In this document: positions 1 to 6,136 of the stretch, in pieces | How the letters are laid out: every line of letters begins with the position of its first letter | How positions within the stretch are numbered: the first letter of the stretch is position 1 | DNA from: an uncultured Bacteroidales bacterium | GTDB taxonomy: Bacteria > Bacteroidota > Bacteroidia > Bacteroidales > Bacteroidaceae | Direction of reading: 5' to 3' | NCBI GenBank assembly: GCA_902803195.1 | Contig: CADCOX010000006.1 | Coordinates: forward strand, 1-6,535 | Length of the DNA stretch: 6,535 nt | Notes under the pieces: model-generated | The model's input: only the letters and a program-made list of their open reading frames with translations | The model's database searches: none | What the model was told of the DNA's origin: nothing | Made by a program: the position numbers and the translations under genes

Positions 1-1724
1 AATATCTTCTTATTCTTTGTGGGGATGGTCTCTTCCTTGTTATAGAGGAGTTCCTCACGTATCTTCTCGCCTGGACGCAAACCGATGTATTCAATCTGTA
101 TGTCGATACCTGGACGGAGACCACTCAGACGAATCATACGGGTGGCAAGATCAGCAATCTTAACAGGCTCGCCCATATCGAAGATGAACACATCGCTGCC
201 TTCACCTAATGCTGCAGCTTCGAGCACCAAACGGCAGGCTTCGGGGATAGTCATGAAATAGCGGATAATGTCGGGGTGTGTCACCGTGACAGGACCGCCT
301 TCCATAATCTGCTTGCGGAAAAGCGGCACAACACTACCATTGCTATCGAGGACATTGCCAAAGCGCGTTGTGACGAAATGGGTTTGTCCTTGAACCTTAC
401 CACACTTGATTGCATCGCCAAGCCCCTGGACATACATCTCAGCCAACCTCTTAGAAGCTCCCATCACATTGCTGGGATGAACAGCCTTATCGGTAGAGAC
501 CATGATAAAGGTCTGGACACCATACTTGACCGACAGGTCAGCCACGATGCGTGTGCCACCAAGGTTATCGGCCACAGCCTCGCAGGGGAACATCTCCATA
601 AGAGGGACATGCTTGTAAGCCGCAGCATGGAAGACTATCTCGGGTCGGAACTGGTCGAAAGCCCGCTCGAGACGGCCTTGATTACGAACATCAGAGATAA
701 ATGGTTCGATGGGCTTGTCGGGGAATGACTCGCGCAACTCACCTTCGATAGTGTATATACCCGTTTCGGCGAAGTCCATGAGGATGAGTTTCTTGAAATC
801 GAAACGACACAACTGACGGCAGAGCTCGCTGCCAATGCTGCCCGCAGCGCCCGTCACCAAAATCGTCTTGCCATCAAAGGACTCACGAATCTCGGAGAGG
901 CTCACGTTGAGTTCTGAGCGGTTAAGCAAATCCTCAATCTGGACATTACGGACACGTGCACCTGACTTCACGGCCTCGGTGACAGGAGCAATCCGCAGAC
1001 TGATGTTATTCTCCAAACCATAGTTCAAGAGTTCTTCATCGCCATGAAGATCGTTGTAACTGGTGTAGAGAAGATTCTTCACACTGAGCTTTTCGACAAT
1101 CTCATCAAGGTCTTGGGCCTTCTTTATATAATATATAGGTGTACCCATGGGGCGATGAGCGCTATCATCCTTTACGCGAGAGACAAAGCCTACTACATTA
1201 TACTGATTGCCTTTCATCAAGTTCTCAGCCAAATCCATGGAGGCAGGAGAAATGCCGTAAATCAGAGAGTTGGAAAAACCATTTTCAGCACCACGTACTA
1301 CATGCATGTAGAAAGAGACCACAAACATACGCATGCCCATCAGGAGAATGATGGAGAAGGCGACATCAGCTAAAGTTGTGGCGATAATAAATGTACCTAC
1401 ATAGTCATTAGTCAAGAAAGCAAGTGCATACAAAGAGACGCCCTTCAAAAGCATTGCATAAATCACGCGTCCCAATTCCGCAACAGTGGTACGACGAATG
1501 ATACCTACGAAGGTTTTGAAGACGTAAGTCCAGAAAGCGCTGACCAAAGTTGCCTCCAAAAGCAACAGCCAAGCCTTGCCCGGAACCACATCGATGTGGA
1601 GGAGATAGTAGAAGAAGAGGTAGCTGATAAGGGTCGCCACGACCGACAAGAACACATCGACAGCCCACACAATGTATCGGCTGACGTACGTGAATTTGCC
1701 AAAGACCCAATTAACTAGTTTCAT
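1..1724 (-). CDS. Membrane-bound UDP-sugar 4,6-dehydratase, WbpM/PglF/CapD (FlaA1-like) family; C-terminus cut by window edge
   Basis: I translated the minus strand from the ATG at 1724-1722 and found 574 codons without a stop to position 3, so this is one intact gene leaving the window. The N-terminus has about four hydrophobic segments (residues ~17-42, 51-69, 86-104, 109-139), then a linker domain, then an extended SDR domain. Visible motifs are the NAD-binding TGAAGSIGSE (291-300), HAAAYKHVPLME (366-377), STDKAVHPSNVMGASKR (410-426), TRFGNV (453-458) and LRPGEKIREELL (549-560). In this family the usual YxxxK tyrosine is replaced by Met; here Met421 and Lys425 fit, with Asp412 and Lys413 as expected catalytic partners. 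Such enzymes convert UDP-GlcNAc to a UDP-4-keto-6-deoxy sugar for capsule, O-antigen or glycan synthesis at the cytoplasmic face of the inner membrane. The family is usually around 600-650 residues, so only a short C-terminal piece is missing. The exact substrate cannot be read from the sequence. Confidence 0.95.
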   Translation of the reverse strand, partial: MKLVNWVFGKFTYVSRYIVWAVDVFLSVVATLISYLFFYYLLHIDVVPGKAWLLLLEATLVSAFWTYVFKTFVGIIRRTTVAELGRVIYAMLLKGVSLYALAFLTNDYVGTFIIATTLADVAFSIILLMGMRMFVVSFYMHVVRGAENGFSNSLIYGISPASMDLAENLMKGNQYNVVGFVSRVKDDSAHRPMGTPIYYIKKAQDLDEIVEKLSVKNLLYTSYNDLHGDEELLNYGLENNISLRIAPVTEAVKSGARVRNVQIEDLLNRSELNVSLSEIRESFDGKTILVTGAAGSIGSELCRQLCRFDFKKLILMDFAETGIYTIEGELRESFPDKPIEPFISDVRNQGRLERAFDQFRPEIVFHAAAYKHVPLMEMFPCEAVADNLGGTRIVADLSVKYGVQTFIMVSTDKAVHPSNVMGASKRLAEMYVQGLGDAIKCGKVQGQTHFVTTRFGNVLDSNGSVVPLFRKQIMEGGPVTVTHPDIIRYFMTIPEACRLVLEAAALGEGSDVFIFDMGEPVKIADLATRMIRLSGLRPGIDIQIEYIGLRPGEKIREELLYNKEETIPTKNKKI

Positions 1725-1758
1725 TTCTTCTCGATTGCTATTAGTCCAAAAAGCGGTG

Positions 1759-1790
1759 CAAAGTTAGGGACTTTTATCTTTTCAAGCAAA
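1759..1790 (-). promoter_or_regulatory. Bacteroidetes-type promoter of the dehydratase gene
   Basis: Read on the minus strand, TTTG (1790-1787) is followed after 20 bases by TAACTTTG (1766-1759), matching the -33 TTTG and -7 TAnnTTTG of the Bacteroidetes primary sigma factor. The start codon at 1724 lies about 34 bases beyond the -7 box, so the leader would be only about 30 nt. The -33 box lies inside one copy of a direct repeat (1779-1792), so a protein bound there could block or alter this promoter. The motif match is direct; promoter activity is inferred. Confidence 0.75.
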
Positions 1791-1792
1791 TT
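1779..1792. repeat. Direct repeat copy 1, overlapping the dehydratase -33 box
   Basis: TTTTCAAGCAAATT matches TTTTTAAGCAAATT at 1864-1877 in 13 of 14 positions. The copies start 85 bp apart, close to eight helical turns, and each touches one of the two divergent promoters. This one covers the -33 element of the leftward promoter. It is a candidate operator half; the region is AT-rich, so chance is not excluded. Confidence 0.45.
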
Positions 1793-1807
1793 TTGGCAAA
1801 GAAAATC

Positions 1808-1838
1808 GCATAATAAGTCTAATTTTTTTAGATTATGC
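1808..1838. repeat. Imperfect inverted repeat in the divergent intergenic region
   Basis: The arms GCATAAT (1808-1814) and ATTATGC (1832-1838) are perfect reverse complements. Inside them CTAA (1819-1822) pairs with TTAG (1828-1831) around a TTTTT loop, leaving an unpaired AAGT on the left side. It lies between the two outward-facing promoters and upstream of both expected transcription starts, so a dyad operator is more likely than a terminator. The symmetry is seen directly; any function is inferred. Confidence 0.55.
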
Positions 1839-1863
1839 ATTTTTTTAAGGCCAAAATACAACG

Positions 1864-1877
1864 TTTTTAAGCAAATT
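1864..1877. repeat. Direct repeat copy 2, just upstream of the antiterminator gene's -7 box
   Basis: TTTTTAAGCAAATT is the partner of the copy at 1779-1792, in the same orientation with one mismatch. It ends 4 bp before the TAATTTTG box at 1882 and occupies the spacer between that box and the place where a -33 element would sit. Confidence 0.45.
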
Positions 1878-1881
1878 ATTG

Positions 1882-1889
1882 TAATTTTG
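1882..1889 (+). promoter_or_regulatory. -7 box of the UpxY-like gene promoter
   Basis: TAATTTTG matches TAnnTTTG exactly and lies 28 bp before the ATG at 1918. With the 20-base spacer seen at the other two promoters here, the -33 element would fall at 1858-1861, which reads ACAA rather than TTTG. The promoter is therefore incomplete on sequence and may be weak or need an activator. Confidence 0.55.
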
Positions 1890-1917
1890 TGGAAGAACGG
1901 ACAAAACAAAATACGAA

Positions 1918-2475
1918 ATGGACAATAAACCTATTGTAAGCGACCAAACACCTTGGTACTCCATCAAACTGTTCTCTCCCCGATTGTCCGCCGTTCGCGA
2001 CTGGGCGACAGAGAACGAATTGGAACACTTCGTGCCGATGGAATACGCAGATATCCTTGACCACAACAATCATAGGAGAAGGGTATTGCGTCCAGTGGTC
2101 AGCAACCTGTTGTTCGTAAAGAAGACCATGACGGAGCAAGCGTTCAGGGCGTTGGTAAGCCGTTCGCCCTATCCCATGAGTGTGTTCCGTAAAGACAAGG
2201 ACAGCCGGGAATACTATGAAATCTCGGCTCACGAGATGCGAGAGTTCCAGATTATGTGCAATCCCGAAATTGAACTCCGCAAGTATATTACTGAAGAAGA
2301 AGCCGAACTCAAGGCGGGCACACCCGTGCTGGTCAAATACGGGCCACTGAAAGGTCTCTCGGGCAAGTTGGTACGTGCCAACAAAAAATACTTCTTGGTA
2401 AAGGAAGTACCGGGCATGGCGGTGATGCTGAAGGTTGCCAGATGGTGTTGCACACCCGTATTGGACACAAAATGA
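1918..2475 (+). CDS. UpxY-family (NusG-like) transcription antiterminator
   Basis: The 185-residue product has the layout of a specialised NusG paralog. An N-terminal NGN domain (about residues 12-115) opens with PWYSIKLFS and contains EHFVPMEY and RPVVSNLLFVKK. A C-terminal KOW region (about 133-180) includes GTPVLVKYGPLKGLSGKL. Length and motifs fit the Bacteroidales UpxY family, which binds elongating RNA polymerase and prevents early termination in capsule and exopolysaccharide operons. UpxY genes normally lead the operon they control. Here the neighbour on the left, a sugar dehydratase, is transcribed the other way, and the gene downstream is a topoisomerase with its own promoter, so the target is unclear. 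The ATG at 1918 follows an exact -7 box by 28 bp, and no strong ribosome binding site is visible. It could serve the dehydratase locus or a distant operon in trans. Confidence 0.9.
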   Translation: MDNKPIVSDQTPWYSIKLFSPRLSAVRDWATENELEHFVPMEYADILDHNNHRRRVLRPVVSNLLFVKKTMTEQAFRALVSRSPYPMSVFRKDKDSREYYEISAHEMREFQIMCNPEIELRKYITEEEAELKAGTPVLVKYGPLKGLSGKLVRANKKYFLVKEVPGMAVMLKVARWCCTPVLDTK

Positions 2476-2493
2476 ATATTTTTTGCGGAAATC

Positions 2494-2525
2494 TTTGCCA
2501 CTGCCAAGGTTTTTCATTAATTTTG
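2494..2525 (+). promoter_or_regulatory. Promoter of the topoisomerase IV subunit A operon
   Basis: TTTG (2494-2497), a 20-base spacer and TAATTTTG (2518-2525) form a full Bacteroidetes -33/-7 promoter in the 69-bp gap after the antiterminator stop codon. The ATG at 2545 is only 19 bp past the -7 box, so the leader would be very short. This suggests the topoisomerase is transcribed independently of the antiterminator gene, although readthrough from upstream is possible because no strong terminator is visible. Confidence 0.8.
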
Positions 2526-2544
2526 CAGGCAAATTCAGTACCTT

Positions 2545-5265
2545 ATGAACGATAAAGTCGTGATGCAGGACAGCATCACACATCACCTAAACAGGATGTA
2601 CCAGAACTGGTTTCTGGACTATGCTTCGTATGTCATCCTGGAACGTGCCGTCCCGCATATTGGCGACGGTTTCAAACCCGTGCAGCGCCGTATCCTCCAC
2701 TCGATGAAGCGCATGGATGACGGGAGATACAACAAAGTGGCCAACATCGTGGGACATACAATGCAGTTCCATCCCCATGGCGACGCCAGCATCAAGGATG
2801 CGTTAGTGCAACTGGGACAAAAGGAATTGCTCATCGACTGCCAAGGCAACTGGGGTAACATCCTCACGGGCGACGATGCCGCTGCAGGCCGATATATCGA
2901 GGCGCGCCTCTCGAAGTTTGCCCTCGACGTGGTGTTCAACCCAAAGACGACAGAGTGGAAACTAAGCTACGACGGCCGCAACAAAGAGCCAATCACGTTG
3001 CCTGTGAAGTTCCCCCTGCTCTTAGCTCAAGGTGCTGAAGGCATTGCCGTCGGACTCTCATCTAAGATCCTGCCACACAACCTCAACGAACTATGCGAGG
3101 CCGCTATTGCCTACCTCCATGATAAGCCTTTCCAACTTTACCCCGATTTCCCGACGGGCGGCAGCATTGATGTCTCAAAATACAATGATGGACAGCGAGG
3201 CGGCTCCGTACGCGTACGGGCGAAAATAGAAAAACGTGATTCCAAGACCCTCGCCATCACCGAGATTCCTTTCGGAAAGACAACAGGTTCGCCACAGAAA
3301 CCCAGTCAGTTCATCGACAGTATCCTGAAGGCTGCAGAAAAGGGAAAAATCAAAGTGCGCAAGGTGGAGGACATGACAGCTGCCGGCGTGGAAATCCTCA
3401 TTCATCTGATGCCTGGCGCAAGTTCTGACAAGACTATCGATGCTCTATATGCTTGCACCGACTGCGAAGTGAGCATTTCACCCAACTGTTGCGTCATCGA
3501 TGACAGGAAGCCTTGCTTTCTCACCATCTCAGAGGTGCTACGTCGCAGTGTCGACAACACGAAGGAACTTTTACGCAAGGAACTACTCATCCGCCGAGGC
3601 GAACTGATGGAAGCCCTGCACTTTGCTTCGCTCGAACGAATCTTCATTGAAGAGCGTATCTACAAGGGAAAGCCCTTTGAAAATGCCAACTCAACGGATG
3701 AACTTTGTGAATACATCGATGAACGCTTGACGCCATTCTACCCACAGTTTGTGCGTGAAGTGACGAAGGACGATATCCTCAGACTGCTTGAGATCAAGAT
3801 GCAACGCATCGCCAAGTTCAACAAGGATAAAGCCGAAGAGGCCATTGCCCGCATGAAAGAAGAGGTGGCTGAAATCGACCGCGACCTGGCCAATATGATT
3901 GAAGTGACAGCCAACTGGTTCCGCTTCATTCAAAATAAATACGGCAAGGACCATCCTCGCCTCACCGAAATCCGCAATTTCGACAGCATTGAGGCTTCAA
4001 AGGTCGTCGAAGCCAACCAGAAACTCTATATCAACCGCGAAGAAGGTTTCATCGGCACATCGCTGAAGAAAGACGAGTTCGTCTGTAACTGCTCGGACAT
4101 CGACGATGTCATTATTTTCTACAAAGATGGCACATACAAGGTCATCCGCATCGGAGAGAAGGTGTTCGTTGGCGAGACAGAACGTTCAAAAGCGGAAAAG
4201 CGCAAATGTCAGATTATGCACGTTGCTATCTTTAAGAAAGGTGATACGCGCACTATCTATAACACGGTTTATCGTGATGGACGTGACGGTGCCTACTATA
4301 TCAAGCGATTCAACGTCACCAGCATCACACGAGATCGTGAATACGACCTCACACAAGGGAAGCCCGGAAGTCGTGTAGCTTATTTCACCGCCAATCCCAA
4401 TGGAGAAGCGGAGGTCATCAAGGTGACCCTTAAGCCCAACCCCAAGCTAAAACGCGCATTCTTTGACAAAGATTTCAGCCAAATCATGATCAAAGGACGT
4501 GGTTCCATGGGCAACCTGCTCACCAAACTCGATGTCGAGCGCATAGGACTCAAGAGCCACGGCATCAGCACGCTGGGAGGACGAAAGGTATGGTTCGACC
4601 ATGATGTCCAGCGCCTAAACTACGATGATCACGGACAATACCTCGGCGAGTTCCATCCTGAAGAGGCCATCTTAGTGATTCTCAAGAACGGTGAGTTCTA
4701 CACGACCAATTTCGACCTTAACAACCACTACGAACAGAACATCCTTCGAATCGAGAAGTACGACCCACAGAAAGTGTGGACGGCCGCTCTGTTCGATGCC
4801 GACCAAGGCTGCCCTTATCTAAAGCGCTTCACACTGGAAGCATCGGTTCGTCATCAGAACTTCTTAGGAGATAATGCCGAGAGCCGTCTGATCCTACTCA
4901 CCGACACCGTCTATCCGCGTTTGTTGGTCACTTATGCTGCACCTGACGATTTCAGAGAGCCCATGGAGATTGACGCCGAACAGTTTATCGGCCAGAAGAG
5001 TTTCAAGGCGAAAGGCAAGCGCATTACAACATTAGCCCTCGCAACAATTGAGGAACTGGAACCGACCCGTTTGCCAGAGGTGCCTGAAAGCGAAGAAGGA
5101 AATGGCGATGATGGTGAGGAAAGCAGCGAGGAGAATGGCGAAGGAAATGAGGCCCAGACAGAGCCCGACGACAAGAAGGACGAGGTTCAGGACGTCCCCC
5201 CTACCCCAGCACGTGAAGGACATATCGACCCGCTAACCGGTCAGTTTAACCTCTTCGACGAATGA
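2545..5265 (+). CDS. parC: DNA topoisomerase IV subunit A (Bacteroidetes type II topoisomerase, GyrA/ParC family)
   Basis: The 906-residue product is the DNA breakage-reunion subunit of a type II topoisomerase, which decatenates and relaxes DNA together with an ATPase subunit not in this window. The winged-helix core carries YASYVILERAVPHIGDGFKPVQRRI (split here as YASYVIL at 26-32 and DGFKPVQRR at 41-49), FHPHGDASIKDAL (75-87) and GRYIEARLS (115-123), where Arg116-Tyr117 are the catalytic pair. The tower and coiled-coil region includes a charged helix at about 420-455. The C-terminal propeller starts near 490. It has KGRGSMGNLLTK (650-661) but no canonical GyrA box QRRGGKG, which favours topoisomerase IV over gyrase. 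An acidic low-complexity tail (~838-894) ends in GQFNLFDE. Residue 81, aligned with the quinolone-contact Ser83 of E. coli GyrA, is Ala; the Asp87 equivalent is kept (Asp85). The start follows a consensus promoter closely. Its stop codon overlaps the next gene's ATG. Confidence 0.94.
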   Translation: MNDKVVMQDSITHHLNRMYQNWFLDYASYVILERAVPHIGDGFKPVQRRILHSMKRMDDGRYNKVANIVGHTMQFHPHGDASIKDALVQLGQKELLIDCQGNWGNILTGDDAAAGRYIEARLSKFALDVVFNPKTTEWKLSYDGRNKEPITLPVKFPLLLAQGAEGIAVGLSSKILPHNLNELCEAAIAYLHDKPFQLYPDFPTGGSIDVSKYNDGQRGGSVRVRAKIEKRDSKTLAITEIPFGKTTGSPQKPSQFIDSILKAAEKGKIKVRKVEDMTAAGVEILIHLMPGASSDKTIDALYACTDCEVSISPNCCVIDDRKPCFLTISEVLRRSVDNTKELLRKELLIRRGELMEALHFASLERIFIEERIYKGKPFENANSTDELCEYIDERLTPFYPQFVREVTKDDILRLLEIKMQRIAKFNKDKAEEAIARMKEEVAEIDRDLANMIEVTANWFRFIQNKYGKDHPRLTEIRNFDSIEASKVVEANQKLYINREEGFIGTSLKKDEFVCNCSDIDDVIIFYKDGTYKVIRIGEKVFVGETERSKAEKRKCQIMHVAIFKKGDTRTIYNTVYRDGRDGAYYIKRFNVTSITRDREYDLTQGKPGSRVAYFTANPNGEAEVIKVTLKPNPKLKRAFFDKDFSQIMIKGRGSMGNLLTKLDVERIGLKSHGISTLGGRKVWFDHDVQRLNYDDHGQYLGEFHPEEAILVILKNGEFYTTNFDLNNHYEQNILRIEKYDPQKVWTAALFDADQGCPYLKRFTLEASVRHQNFLGDNAESRLILLTDTVYPRLLVTYAAPDDFREPMEIDAEQFIGQKSFKAKGKRITTLALATIEELEPTRLPEVPESEEGNGDDGEESSEENGEGNEAQTEPDDKKDEVQDVPPTPAREGHIDPLTGQFNLFDE
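5242..5256 (+). other. Candidate sliding-clamp-binding pentapeptide QFNLF in the topoisomerase C-terminus
   Basis: Residues 900-904 of the topoisomerase read QFNLF and are followed only by Asp-Glu. Bacterial beta-clamp partners often carry a QL(S/D)LF or QxxLF peptide in an unstructured terminus. The preceding stretch of roughly 55 residues is acidic and low in hydrophobics, as expected for a flexible tether. The match is direct; clamp binding is inference. Confidence 0.4.
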
Positions 5266-6107
5266 GGAAGATAACGTCCATACTCTCCATCCTGCTGTTC
5301 GGAGGCTTCTTCGGCAGCGAACTCTTGAGTGCACAAGAAACAAGAGAGAGCACACATGCTACACTCATTGGTATCGGTTCAGTTCGACAGCAGGACACCT
5401 ATCTGTCACCTCTCAACTACAAAGGCCCGCAAGTTCAGGTACTCTACGAGACGCTTTGTCCTACTCGTCTGGCCGAAGGAAAGTGGACGATGCAATCGAT
5501 TTGGCAAGGTAATATTTCCTACACCGAGAGTCCTGCTGGCAACGCCAACAACCTCGGCGGTGACATCAACTACAGCTTCGCGATGCATTACAACTGGCTC
5601 TTCGGTGCCCCTCAATCAGGTTTGCGTCTGCAAGTGGGACCACAGTTGTATGCTAACGCAGGCGCGCTCTACAACACACGGAATGGGAACAATCCCGCTC
5701 AAGCAATCCTCAACGCAGGAGTTGCTGTCTCTATGGCTGCTGTTTATAGGTTCCACATACGGAGACAGCATTTCCTCATGCGCAACCAATTGGATGTTCC
5801 CCTCATTGGGATGAAATTCTCGCCCAACTACGGACAATCGTACTATGAGATCTTCTCTGAAGGAAACAGCGACCACAACCTTTGCGCCACTACACCCTTC
5901 AATGCGCCTTGTCTTCGCAACTTGCTCACCATAGACATCCCCTTCAAGCGCTCCACCTTACGCGCGGGATACCTTATTGATATCCGTCAGAGCCATCTCC
6001 ATGAGTTGAAATACCACAACTACACGCACGCCTTCATGCTAGGATGGGTCAGACATATCTCCTACAAAAAATCTCAAAGGCAGACGCCTGAAGGTTTTAT
6101 CATGTAG
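5262..6107 (+). CDS. DUF3316-like exported protein, probable outer-membrane beta-barrel
   Basis: The 281-residue product starts with a signal peptide: a basic MRK, a hydrophobic stretch and likely cleavage after LLSA (residue 24), giving a mature start at QETRES. The mature part has many alternating, aromatic-rich short strands, for example WTMQSIWQGNISYT (75-88), INYSFAMHYNWLF (102-114), LRLQVGPQLYANAG (121-134) and HAFMLGWVRHISY (256-268). That pattern is typical of a small beta-barrel. The TYLSPLNYKG segment near residues 46-55 and the PAGNANNLGG region resemble the Bacteroidetes DUF3316 family, whose function is unknown. The ATG overlaps the topoisomerase stop as ATGA, so translational coupling is likely; no promoter of its own is visible. 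The extreme C-terminus (GFIM) is not a textbook barrel-ending aromatic residue, although the last predicted strand just before it is. I recognise the family from memory of its motifs and propose no biochemical role. Confidence 0.8.
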   Translation: MRKITSILSILLFGGFFGSELLSAQETRESTHATLIGIGSVRQQDTYLSPLNYKGPQVQVLYETLCPTRLAEGKWTMQSIWQGNISYTESPAGNANNLGGDINYSFAMHYNWLFGAPQSGLRLQVGPQLYANAGALYNTRNGNNPAQAILNAGVAVSMAAVYRFHIRRQHFLMRNQLDVPLIGMKFSPNYGQSYYEIFSEGNSDHNLCATTPFNAPCLRNLLTIDIPFKRSTLRAGYLIDIRQSHLHELKYHNYTHAFMLGWVRHISYKKSQRQTPEGFIM

Positions 6108-6136
6108 TGCGTTCATCACAAAAAGAGAACAAGACA

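Noticed and set aside
276..728. 150-codon open frame on the plus strand
   Set aside because: It lies wholly antisense to the SDR domain of the dehydratase, whose conserved motifs are read from the minus strand; its product shows no recognisable motif.
1..1724. Frameshifted or degraded polysaccharide gene
   Set aside because: Codon-by-codon reading of the minus strand in the frame of the ATG at 1724 shows no stop and all family motifs in order, so the gene is intact as far as the window shows.
1725..1917. Invertible (phase-variable) promoter, as found upstream of many Bacteroides capsule loci
   Set aside because: The only inverted repeat has 7-bp arms separated by 17 bp, with no promoter between the arms. 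No longer flanking inverted repeats are visible, and no recombinase gene is in the window.
2493..2514. Possible weak terminator after the antiterminator gene: CTTTG/CAAGG stem then a T run
   Set aside because: The stem is only 5 bp with one G-U pair and a 7-base loop, and it coincides with the -33 TTTG of the next promoter, which explains the sequence better.
1876..2586. 236-codon open frame on the minus strand
   Set aside because: It is antisense to the complete UpxY-like gene and spans its promoter and the start of the topoisomerase; the protein is compositionally odd (many His, Phe, Val) and matches no family I know.
3206..3219. Perfect 14-bp palindrome CCGTACGCGTACGG
   Set aside because: It lies inside the topoisomerase gene, encoding part of GSVRVR in a conserved segment; alternating Val-Arg codons produce it naturally and nothing nearby suggests a site.
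3454..3519. Cysteine cluster CTDC...CC...C in the topoisomerase (residues 304-324) as a metal site
   Set aside because: The surrounding TDCEVSISPN is a normal family segment, the spacing does not match a known zinc motif, and no His or Cys partners complete a convincing site.
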